Shown one piece after another: positions 1 to 9,552 of a stretch of 64,000 nt of DNA. Where the stretch lies: the NCBI RefSeq assembly GCF_900496995.4, contig NC_044027.1, positions 13,726,743-13,790,742 of the forward strand, written 5' to 3'. This DNA is from Aquila chrysaetos chrysaetos. Taxonomy: Eukaryota; Chordata; Aves; Accipitriformes; Accipitridae. The number at the start of each line of letters is the position of its first letter. Position 1 is the first letter of the stretch. A program made the position numbers and the translations under genes. The notes under the pieces were generated by a model. That model worked only from the letters and a program-made list of their open reading frames with translations. It did not search any database and was not told the origin of the DNA.

Positions 1-1197
1 GTCACCGTGCCCTGGCATGTCATGCAGGCTGTCTCACCTCTGAGCTGTGCTATCAGCAGCAGACAGGGATGCACCAGAGTGCAAGGTGCCGCTCCTGGGT
101 GGAGGCCTGGAGACATCCTCCAGTTTGCAGTCCCTGCCCAGAGAACCTTCCTCATGCCAGCAGCCTCTGAGCTCTCTCCACCAAACACCTCCCAGGCCTG
201 AGGTCCCACAACACAGTCCACCAGCCTTTTAGCAGGGCAGGACTCACTGCATTTTTGCCTAGAAGCCTCTCTCTGCAGCTAAACAGGGAAACTCTTAGAC
301 CACCATCAAACTACTATGTCTTGGCCGAGACCCGGGCCCTTCGTTACACACTCACACCAAACAGACAGACATGGAGAGCCAGCGGTGGGGGAGCCACACT
401 CTGTGTGGGCAGCAAGGTGCTTAATCTCCCACTTGAAGGCAAGACGGGCCCAGACAGGCCCTCATTATCCTCTGCTCGCATCTCTGCCTCACACTGCATC
501 TCTGCCTCTCTGCCTCATACCGGCATGCCCGGTGCCTCCGTGCCTCCCGCTGAGAGAGAACTGGTGCATAACTGAGAGATAACCAGTGCATTACTGCCAG
601 AGACCTCCAGCCCTGCCGTTAAGGATTCAGGTCTTGTCTAGCTGCATCAGCACAGAGAAAATTAAGACCTGCCTGTAGCTCCACAGCCAGCGGGCATGAA
701 GGCAAACCGCAGGGATCCATCACCCGGAGGCACAGAGAGCCAAGGAGAGCCTGGGGAGCAGGTCACAGGGGGGACAACAGGCAGGCAACGGGGCTCCAAG
801 AAGTCCCTGCGCTAATGGTCAAGCTTCAGGGGCTGAGAGATCCCCAAAGGCATCTCTCCAGCATAAGCAGCTGGGGAGGCACCTGTCCCCCCACTTGCCC
901 CAGGGCAGGGTGAAGAGGATGAGCCCACCGGCCCCGGGGAAGGATGGGGAGGATGAAGCAGGGTCCCCCCATTTTACCCTCCCCGTCCTTCCCCGGGGCC
1001 GGTGCGCTCACCCCCAGCAGGGAGGGTGAGCAGCTCAGCCCCAGTTCTCTCTGACGGGGTTAGAGGGACCGGGAGGCCCATGAGGGCCTCTCACCGGGGC
1101 TGCAGCCGGGACCCTCCTTCCCCAACCCCGGCCAGGCCCCGGAACGAGCTGGTATCCGCGGGAGGAGCCCCGCAGCCCGCTGAGGGGAAGGGCCGCG
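1..1197. other. Left flank without a recognised gene
   Basis: No reading frame here resembles a protein I know, and I found no splice-bounded coding exon. GC content rises toward the right, where the CpG island begins. In human, SLC27A4 lies next to COQ4 in the same orientation, so its first intron could occupy this stretch on the minus strand. That is inference from gene order only; none of the SLC27A4 protein motifs I know is visible. Confidence 0.5.
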
Positions 1198-1372
1198 GCG
1201 CCTCATGAGGAGACCGGGCGGCTGCGGGGCCCCGGTACCGCCCGCAGGGCCCCAGCGCCTCATGAAGAGACCGAGCGGCTGAAGGGTGCCGGTACCTCAT
1301 GAGGAGACCGGGGGGCTGAGGGGTCCCTGTACCGCCCCGCAGGGCCGCGGCGATTCATGAGGAGACCGTGGA
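1198..1372. repeat. GC-rich minisatellite, about four degenerate copies
   Basis: The phrase CCTCATGAGGAGACCG and close variants recur near 1201, 1259, 1295 and 1355, each followed by GGCTG, a GGTACC or GTACCG stretch and CCGCAGGGCC. Spacing alternates between about 37 and 60 bp, so copies are incomplete. It lies in the upstream half of the CpG island. The repeat is directly visible; no function is implied. Confidence 0.75.
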
Positions 1373-1479
1373 CCGCGGCGGCCCCGCCCGGCCGCCCGCG
1401 GGGAGGCAGCGTGACCGCCGCGGCGGAGCAGAACGGCGCCGGGAGGTCACGGAAGAGAAAAACGGTGCCGCGCTCTTAC

Positions 1480-1620
1480 CGGGCTCCGGGGCGTCCGCTG
1501 CGGCCCGGCCACCTGCACCGGGAGCAGGGCCGGGAGCGGGAGCGGGGCCCGCCCGCCGCTGCGGCACGGAGCGGGGCGGGGCGCGCAGCGCGGCCCGCCG
1601 GGAGTTGTAGTCCCGCCCGG
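1480..1620 (-). promoter_or_regulatory. CpG-island promoter with a ZNF143-type site and candidate non-coding first exon
   Basis: The stretch CGCCGGGAGTTGTAGTC at about 1596-1612 is, on the minus strand, the ACTACAA-CTCCCGGCG form of the ZNF143/Staf element common in vertebrate housekeeping promoters. Downstream on the minus strand, the exon-like end GAGCCCG is followed by a textbook donor GTAAGAG (GT at 1479-1478). This fits a short non-coding first exon transcribed leftward. Synteny makes SLC27A4 the natural candidate, but no coding exon is in the window to prove it. The site could instead serve the neighbouring tRNA gene. Confidence 0.4.
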
Positions 1621-1740
1621 CGCCACCGGTCCGGCCCCGCGGCGGCGGGTGCGGTCCCGGGCAACGGCGGGGCGCGGGGCGGGGCGGGGCGCGGGGCGGC
1701 GCGGCGGGAAGAGGCGGTGAGGGCGGCGCGGGAGAGCGAG

Positions 1741-1830
1741 GGCTCTGTGGCGCAATGGATAGCGCATTGGACTTCTAGCGTGGTGACGGGAGTCATTCAA
1801 AGGTTGTGGGTTCGAGTCCCACCAGAGTCG
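1741..1830 (+). tRNA. tRNA-Arg-TCT: tRNA-Arg (anticodon UCU) with a 17-nt intron
   Basis: The sequence folds as a full cloverleaf. The acceptor stem is GGCTCTG with CAGAGTC, the D stem GCGC with GCGC, and the anticodon stem TTGGA with TTCAA. The anticodon TCT is at 1774-1776 and the T arm is GTGGG-TTCGAGT-CCCAC, with discriminator G at 1830. An intron of 17 nt, 1778-1794, follows the base after the anticodon, the canonical place for nuclear tRNA introns. Without it the tRNA is 73 nt. Internal A-box-like (TGGCGCAATGG) and B-box (GGTTCGAGTCC) promoter elements are present, and a TTTT pol III terminator lies at 1833-1836. It reads AGA codons in the cytosol. Animal tRNA-Arg-TCT genes commonly carry such introns. 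Confidence 0.97.
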
Positions 1831-1836
1831 CATTTT

Positions 1837-3473
1837 GCCGACGGGGCGCGGCGATCGTTCTCGGGGTTCCGCGACCGTCAACGGGCCGGGGGAGCCGCCG
1901 CTGCCGCCGCGCAGGAGCCCGCCTGCCCTTGGTAGTCTGCGGGGAGCCCCGTTTTCGGAGCGGGGCAAGGGGTGGCCCGGGTACTAGGGATGAGGGGTCA
2001 GACCCAGGCAGGGAGAGGAGCTCCGGGACACGGCCTTCCCGGAGATTAATAAATATGCATCGATCCCAGCGGGTCCGTGCGCGGTTCTGCAGCAGCGTCA
2101 CCTCCTTCAGTAGTTACTGTTATCGCGTCCCCAAAACAGCCCCAGCAGCACAGGCACGGACCGCTGCTGGTGGCGGTGGTGGAGCTGCCACTTGTCCACA
2201 GCAAATACATCCCCCCCCCCAAAAAAAGCATTTTCACATGGCTTGTGCCTGCCAAAATCACCCCAGCTCCCCACCGCTGCCTTCCTTTGCACAGACTTGA
2301 CAAGTGACAGCTGTGAGGAACAGGAGCCGCGGTGGCCGTTAAGTGATCCAGCTGAGCAGATAGAGTTTAAAATTACATTATGGGCCATTTCTGTAGCACT
2401 GGCACCAGCCCATCAAGCAACACGAGGCTGCGTGAAGGCGGCACAACAGCCGCCAGCAGCCCGAGCACTGCTCAGCCGTGCTAAATAACCCAAAGTGCAG
2501 CGAAACCCTCTCTCACCACCATCATTTCCCATGTTTCCTTGACTGCTGCTCACAGCTTCTGGAAACAGCAAATCTTCACTGCCCTTCGGTTTAACCACCC
2601 CAAGGCTCCAACACGTTTCTGATGCAGAAAAGCACATTTCTGGGTTGTTTTAGGGCCAAATGCTTCTTTCATCTCAGCCACCGCAATAGGACAACCTCCA
2701 CTCCGTGCGTTTTACCAGCAGCTGAAGGATGTATTTATATGATGTTCTTTATGATGTGCTTGAAATAACTCTGGAGGCCAAGGGGAGGCATAAGCCCGGT
2801 TTTGGAGAAAAACCCGAAGTCTGGCTAGTGGGGGGCTGTGGAGGGAGAATTTGAAGATGGGGAGTCCGTGGGGCCCAGGAAGGAAGCCAGTCCCTCTGTC
2901 CTGGTATCTGCTCTTAAACGTAGCCCAAAACCCAGTTTTGCCCCTGCTCAGCCTTCTGGGATGGAGCAACTCTAACCCCTGGCTGTACCATCAGCCCCTG
3001 CTCCTGCCCACCTGCTCCAGCATCCCATGGGAGACTAGGACAGGACTGGTGAAGCTCACAGCAGGGCAATGCCATGTCCCCCGGCTGCCACCAAAGGACC
3101 TGCGTCAGAGCACCTCTTCCCTCCCTGGGAACCAGGATCACTTTAGGAAGCCCCCAGCCTTGCCCTCCTCCTGCTCCGCACCTCGATCTTCCCCTGCCCA
3201 GGCCCTTCTGCAACGACCACCGCAAGGAGCTACTCAACAGCCCAGCATCCCCAAATCCCAGCTGGAAAGATGTGCCTCCGCAGCCCATTTTGTGCCCCAG
3301 TCCCCAGGGATGTGTGGCCATACATGTGCCCTGCCGTCACCTACTACCACAGACAAAGAACAGCAGACCCCACTGGAGCTGAAAAGGGGTGAGGTTTCAC
3401 ATCAGATCTCCCCCTCAGAAGGGGAAATGGGGTGGAAAGAGAGGGATAACAAACCACAAGCTCCACCGTGGAT
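1837..3473. other. Intergenic between the tRNA and the COQ4 3' end
   Basis: The CpG island tails off by about 1960. Beyond it the sequence has ordinary composition, with short C and A runs near 2211-2227. The open frames present, including a 249-codon one at 2851-3600, have no recognisable domain and no codon pattern that suggests coding. I see no gene here. Confidence 0.6.
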
Positions 3474-4443
3474 TTTATTAAGCAAGAAGGGACTTCAACA
3501 GCAAACCCACACGTACAAAGAGCCCCTGGCCTCATGGCTCTCTGCCCTTGCATCCGACAGCTCTGCTCTCCAGCTGCTGGCAGTCTGGAGCCCCGTTTAA
3601 TTAATCCAGACAGCAATCAGCTCCCAGATGTAGCACAAGCGGCTGCTGTTTCTGTGCTGCCAGGATTCAGCCCCTTATTCATGATCGTGTCATTTTGTTG
3701 CCCAAGGAGGGGACAATTCCTATTGAAAACCCAGTGCAATCACATGGATTTCAGCATTTTTGATGGGGAGGGACTACAGAGAGATATGGCAGCCTGGGAT
3801 CAGCTCCTGAACAGCCAATCCAGCAGGGATAATATCCAAAGGTATTTCCCTGCCTGTTCCCATAGGCATGCAATCACACACTGCCTGGTCTCCAAGGCAT
3901 GAGGCATGAGGTCAGGAGACCAGTTAGGCACCAGTACAAGATGGGATTTCACTGTTGGACACACCAAACCTGCCCCTGGGCTGCTCTGTAAATCACTGGT
4001 TTAGCTCCAGTCCAGGGTGGCCCCAAGACTTTAAACCTGGATCTCCCCTGGGAGGGTGGGAGGAGGGATTTACCTATACAGCCCTAGAGCTGCAGAAGGC
4101 CAAGTTTGTTCCAGTGTGTTGTAAAGCAGCTCTGCTCCCTCCCCATCCCAGCATTTCAGAGCACCAGTACTGGAGCCAGCAGCCAGACCCAGCTGGCAAA
4201 GGCACAGCAGGACTTGCCATCCCTCCACTGAATCACAAACAGCAAAAAGGGTCAAGTTTTGTCACGGCACAGGAAGGTGTCACTTGGCCTCTAGCAACAG
4301 GAGGGTGCCAGCTCTTGGCAGGAGAAAACTCAGCCCTTGGGTCCATGGCAGCCAGTAGCAGAGCCATGCTGCGCTCCCGGGCAGATGGACACGGAGCGTG
4401 GCAGGGGCAGCGGGGATCCCGTCCCCTCCCTGTACTCGAGCTC
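3474..4443 (-). other. COQ4: Probable COQ4 3' untranslated region
   Basis: The COQ4 stop codon is at 4446-4444. Downstream on the minus strand the first canonical AATAAA I noticed is at 3479-3474, which would give a 3' UTR of about 970 nt. A variant signal, ATTAAA, occurs near 3595. The exact cleavage site cannot be read from sequence. Confidence 0.4.
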
Positions 4444-7400
4444 TCACACTTGAACGTCGGGGGGAGGGAAGATGCCGATCTCCTCCCGCAGGGACGCCAC
4501 TGACTGCTCCCAGCGCTGCTCGTAGTAGACGTTCAGGATACAGCTGGCGTTGCGCCCGCTCCGAATCGCCCAGGGAGCCAGCTCAGTGGCCAGGAGCTGC
4601 AGGTTTCTGGAACAAGTGATACAGGAGGTGACAGTTTTGATTTCCATGTTTTGCTTTTGATTTCCTTCTCTAAGTCCCCGTTGCGGGCAGATGCCAAACC
4701 CATGTGTCCCATGTACCCCTCTACCATTCTAGCACCCCTCCTGCTTAACTCACAGGGGAAACTGAGGCACATAAGAGGACGGTGTGCCTGGAAGGTTACA
4801 GTCAGCAGTAAACCCAAGACCAGAACTCAGGTTCTGCAATCCCCAAACTGTGTTGGGCCACCAAAACAGATGTGCTGGGGCAGGGAACAGCCACCAGCGT
4901 GGTGAGGGTCTTGCTGGCCCTCAACACATGCCCAGCCAAGGGCAACCCGGCCTGGGCATTGCTCCTCCTGCCTGGCACAGGAGATTCAGTGCTGGAAGCA
5001 GATGAAGCATCAGGTCCTGCTTCAGTGACCAGGCAAAGTCATGCCTCCCACTGTTACTGCTTCCCTGGGCTGTGAGGAAAAAGCAGCAGGTTCATACTGA
5101 CTGACTCCCCCCTCCAAACTAGCAGTGTCCCCTCTTTGTCCCCAGAGGACACTGGAAAGCATCACCCAGGCTGGCGCAACCCCCAGGCAGAGACTCTCTC
5201 CTCATCGGCCGGTGCCTACCGTGCACTGAGATGGATGGGGCCAAACGCTGCTCCCAGGACACACATGGGCAGCCCCGTCTGGACGGCTTCGAACCATTTC
5301 ACCACAACTTCGCCTGGGAGGGAGCAGAAAGACCATGAGCAGGCAGGGCGCCTGGGTCGAGGGCCAGCCAGCGCCGTGCAGTCCCCCAACGCAGGCTGCA
5401 GGATCTGCCCCTTCCCAAGAATGGCTATGCACCCGTCCCCTCCGACTCCGTGGCAGGACTTGGGAATGCTTCCCAAGTCTGGCCATGGCCTCATCCTGTG
5501 CCAGAATGAGCCTCATTGTGCACCACCCACCCAAGGGGGACGGCCTAGGGCACCCGGGGGAGCAGCACCCTGCATTTGATGACCCACGAGCTTGGGAAAC
5601 ACCTCCCAGGCAGGCCAGCTCCCTGCAGATCTTTAGCAATGCGATTGCCAAAGCTGGATCCCCCACGCGGCTCTCCCTGTCTCTCGGCATGGGACAGACT
5701 GTTTGTGAATGCTGCCAGGGCTCAGCCAAAGCCTGCGTAGGAGAGCTGACATGCCGGTTCCTGTAGGCTCACCAGCAAGGCTCGACTTGTGACTTGCTAT
5801 TGAGTCAGGCTCAAAATGAGGGCAAAGGACACGGAGACACGCAGATAAAGAGCAACCAGGAACCCTCCACTTTGCCTTCACTCAGAGCTTGTGAAACATC
5901 CCTCCCTCTGTGCCACCCTCCCTGCCAGACAGCAAACACCCATCCACCTGCCCAGCGGCTGCCTGCACCCAGGGCTTGGGCAGAGCATCTCCCAGCAGGG
6001 GAAAGATGACATCCCGTGGGCTCTCAGCCACCGCAGAGCCCGTGATGCAGGACAGTGATGACGCAAACCTCCCCGCACAGCAACCTGGCCTGAGGATCGA
6101 GGATTCTGACTGGCCCAGCCTGCTGCATTCCTGGTAGAGGCAGGCGAGCACCGTCAGTGGGGTTTGGCAGAACAGCCCTCTGAGCCCGCTGCTGCTCACC
6201 TAGTATGGTGGTTGGCATGCCCAGGAGGGTGTGCATCAGATCATGGACTTCCCGGTACCGCTGGATCACATATGCCAGCTCTTCATCATCAACAAACTTG
6301 GGCGGCATCCGGGTGTCTGGAGAAACCTTCTGCAAACCCAAAGAGGTCCAATTCAGTCCCTTCCAAACCTCAAGTTTCTGGCCTCATTCTTTAATGCACA
6401 GAAGTACAGGGTCCCCTCCATCAGCGCATCTCCCAGCCCCCAATGATGGGGGTCAGTGTCATTTACACAGACGAAAAACAAGGACTGAGCAGCACTGGTG
6501 ACACATCCAGCATTGTCCAACACCCAGCATCTCATCCCATCTCCCCAACTCCCTCTCGTTCCTGGAGGGTTCCCCACAGGTTCCTCCATGGCTCCAATCT
6601 CCCTCTAAAGCACATCCGTGCTCCCAGCACAAGGATCAACTACAGCCATTTGCACCCTACAAAACCCTACACTCACGTTGTCCTCCAAGAATCGGATGTA
6701 CTCTCGGCCCAGTGAGCCATCCGGCAGCCCCCGCAGCTTGGCCATGTCCAGGGTGGAGAGACGGATGCGAGGCCGTTCCCTGAAAGCAAAACATGGGTGA
6801 GTCAGTCTCCCAGTGAAACCCACAGTGGGGGGTCCTGGAGAAAAGGATCCCCTGGAAACCCCCATCCCCTGCCTCTGCCCTTCCTGGGCATTTTCCTTGC
6901 ACGGATCCTGACTGCTCACTGCAGGGATAGCACCATCCTTACAACCGTTGCTGAGGCTGGGACAGAAATTGCATAAAGGATCTACATGAAGCCTTGGCAA
7001 TAAAAGAGCTCTTATCTTGCGCCCGTGTAGCAACTCTGGTTGGAAAAACACTTGCGTCCTCTGCACCGAAATGCTGCTGCCGTGCAGGCTGCCGGCCAGG
7101 CACAGCCCCCAGCAACAGCTGGCCCTGGGGGAGCAGAGCTCTTTAGCGTCCCTGCAAAGCAGCCAGAGCTTCAAAGGAACAACCCTAAAAAGGGGAGGGA
7201 ATTTGTTCTAAACACAGGTTTAATTTCTCTCCTGCTCAGGCTTGGCTTTCACCACCAGCCACGTGGCAGCCATGCGTGGAAAGGTCTTCTCTCCCGGTTG
7301 TTGGCAAATGGGTGCCCCACAGTCCTGGAACTCAACAAAAGCCCTTTTATTTCCATGCACAGGATAAATTCTTCCCATGATAAAAGCCCTGCAGTGGATC

Positions 7401-9486
7401 CAGGAGCTGCTCTGCTCCTGGAGCAGAGGTGCCAGGCAGATAAACAGGACTAGCAACAGCTTCACCCTGGCCTGCAGACACTTCCTTGTGTATTCAGCGG
7501 CAAAGGGACCTCAGCAGCTTGGGGGATTAAAAAAAAGACTTGTGTGCACAAATCAGACCACTGCAAATCCCTGCATGGGGAAAGGAGCAGATGGGGACGT
7601 CTCTCCCCAGCCCTCGGTGCCTTTGCTGTCCCCTGTCCCTGGGCAGTTCCTCTGGGTCTCAGCCCCATCCTGGTGCTCTGTGTGCTTTGCTGGGTCAGCA
7701 TCCGGAGCCAGGATCAGGCTGCTCTGCACAAACATGTGCCAAAAGGCAGCTTTTCCCAGCCCCTACGTGGTACAACCCAAACGATATACAAGCAGCAGGC
7801 GTGATACATAACAAGGAGCAGGGAGAAGGCAAGCAAATAAGCAGTAAGGTCTTTGTTAATAAGAGACTCATGAAGTCCCTCCTGGTCCTCAGCCTTGCTG
7901 CACTTGACAAGTCCCTGCAGACACGGAAGCAAAAGTGATCAAGTCTTAACAAGGAAGACAGGAGAAGTGGCCTCATTTCACAGCTTGGGGAGATGCTGCA
8001 GGTGCTGGGAAAGAAAACACGGAGGCACCCAAGGAGAAGGCAGACCAGCAGAGACGAAGTCTCCAATGCAGGGAGATGCAGCAGCAGGCGCAGGGGAGAA
8101 ATCCATGGATGTGGTGGGTTTCACCCATCGCTGAGCAGTGATGAAAACCCACCATATCCATGGATTCCTCCCCTGCGCCTGCTGCTGCATCTCCTTGCGT
8201 TGGCACCTGCCAGTTCCAGCAGCTAAGCAGAACAGACAGACAGCAGCACTTGCAATAGGGCTGGGCCCAGCGGCTGCTGTGCTCTTGCCCTTAGACTTGC
8301 CATGGCTCTTGTCATCGTTAAAAATAAAGTAAAATAAACAACCTGGAGGGTTAGAGCTAACAAAACGCCTGTGCCATTTTCAAGCCAGGGAGCACAGGGC
8401 TCTCCTTTCATGGGGCCCAAGGAACGCGCTTGGCCTTTTATCTCCCTCCCCACCATGACCCATGGGGTGAGGGAGGGAGGGATGTGGAGGGACGCACTGG
8501 AGGATGCGGTAACCTTCAGGGTGGTGTTTCATCTTGTCTCGCAGGTTGGGTAGGGCCAGGCAGCCAGTGGTCTCCCCGAGGACTGCCACCATGTCTGAAA
8601 GAGAGACCAGAGAGTGACCCAAGAGTGGGTTTTGCAACACCCAGCTGTCCTCGACTGGCAGGTGAGGAAATGGGGCAAGCGAACCCCTTGGCCAGGAGCA
8701 GGCAGGAAGCCTGTGGCAGAGCGAGGAGCCCCACAAACCACAGGTCTTCAGCCGCGGGGCTGCTCTGCCCTAGTGTCACCCACAGGAAGGGATGTAGGAG
8801 GCCCGGGGGGACCAAGGAGGAACGAGATGAGGCAACACGGCATCACAGGGGGTCAGGAGGAGATCACTGGGGGGTGTTTGGGGTTCCTCACCCCCTCTCT
8901 TCCTCAGCCTCCCGCCCTGGGCCAGGTCTCAGCCCTGCACTTGCCCCCATTACTAAATGGCTCACCCAACGGGGGGAGAACTAAAGTCCCCTGAGAAACT
9001 CCCAGGAGACACAGGGCTGGACTTTCTGGACGTTAATAAGGACCCTGGGTGGGACGGGCCGCCCCGGGTCGGCTTACCGTGTCTGTAGGGGTTATAGAGA
9101 GCCATAAACGCCGAGCCGGCAGCCAGCAGCGCTTTCTGCAGCGGACTGGTGGGGATATGCCCGGGGTACAGCTGATAGCACCCTTCCTCCTCTTCCTCCT
9201 CCCCGCTGCGTCCATCCCGGGCCCGCGGCTCGGTGTGGCTCACACAGGCTCTGCCTGCGGGGAACAGCGGGTGAGGAACCGGCCCGGCGAGTCCCCAGCG
9301 CCCGCGGGTACGGAAACGGGGCCGGCACCGTCCGGACGCCCTTGGGGCTGCCCGCGGAGAACGGGGACGGCCGGGACGGGGAGGAGCGGAGCGGGGAGGG
9401 GGGGAAAGACACTTGCCTGGGGAACCGGGCCCCGCCCGCAGCAGCGAGACCCCCACCCGCGCCGCCGTCCGCCGCAGCAGCAGCAT
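4444..9486 (-). CDS. COQ4: COQ4, mitochondrial coenzyme Q biosynthesis protein (7 coding exons)
   Basis: COQ4 acts at the matrix face of the inner mitochondrial membrane, in the COQ synthome that builds ubiquinone. Coding exons, in transcript order: 9486-9417, 9254-9078, 8594-8498, 6779-6677, 6329-6200, 5313-5220 and 4606-4444. All phases agree and give 277 residues (human 265). The ATG at 9486 opens an Arg/Leu-rich targeting sequence ([19 protein letters not shown]). Recognisable family blocks follow: [59 protein letters not shown] and [14 protein letters not shown], ending YYEQRWEQ...[11 protein letters not shown]. The family metal-binding motif HDxxH-x11-E is intact as [17 protein letters not shown], its E falling in the next exon. 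Intron 1 (9416-9255) begins with GC, not GT; the other introns are GT-AG. It is divergent from TRUB2, with a shared promoter. Confidence 0.96.
4745..4845 (-). repeat. MIR-like ancient SINE fragment
   Basis: The plus strand reads ACAGGGGAAACTGAGGCACA, and about 60 bp on comes a cagtaaaccc...agaactcaggttc block. Together these match the order of blocks in the reverse complement of a tRNA-derived CORE-SINE (MIR) as I remember it. It lies in the last COQ4 intron and is heavily diverged. This is memory-based recognition, so family assignment is tentative. Confidence 0.45.
8063..8203. repeat. Near-perfect 64-bp inverted repeat (hairpin) in a COQ4 intron
   Basis: The left arm 8063-8126 and right arm 8140-8203 are reverse complements with about six mismatches over 64 positions, separated by a 13-nt loop. 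The inner 55 bp differ at only four positions. Both arms contain GCAGCAGCAGGCGCAGGG or its complement, and ATCCATGGAT. It lies in COQ4 intron 3 (between exons 8594-8498 and 6779-6677) and shares no obvious ends with a known transposon. Transcribed in either direction it would form one long stem. Confidence 0.9.
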
Positions 9487-9552
9487 CCCCGCGCCGCCGC
9501 CTGCCCCGGAAGAACCCGGCGGGGCGGAGCGGGGCGGAGCGGGGAGCGCGGC
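9487..9552. promoter_or_regulatory. Compact bidirectional COQ4/TRUB2 promoter
   Basis: Only 66 bp separate the two start codons, which read away from each other inside a CpG island spanning roughly 9060-10080. The interval carries an ETS-type CCGGAAG at 9506-9512 and tandem GGGGCGGAGC (SP1/KLF-type) repeats at about 9520-9545. No TATA box is visible. Transcription start sites for both genes must lie in or very near this interval, so the 5' UTRs are short or overlap. Confidence 0.8.

Noticed and set aside
1357-1968. Long arginine/alanine/proline-rich open frames on both strands around the tRNA gene
   Set aside because: These arise from GC-rich CpG-island sequence and run straight through the tRNA.
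2851-3600. A 249-codon open frame on the plus strand
   Set aside because: Proline- and serine-rich by composition, with no recognisable domain, no promoter and no splice context. It overlaps the presumed COQ4 3' end.
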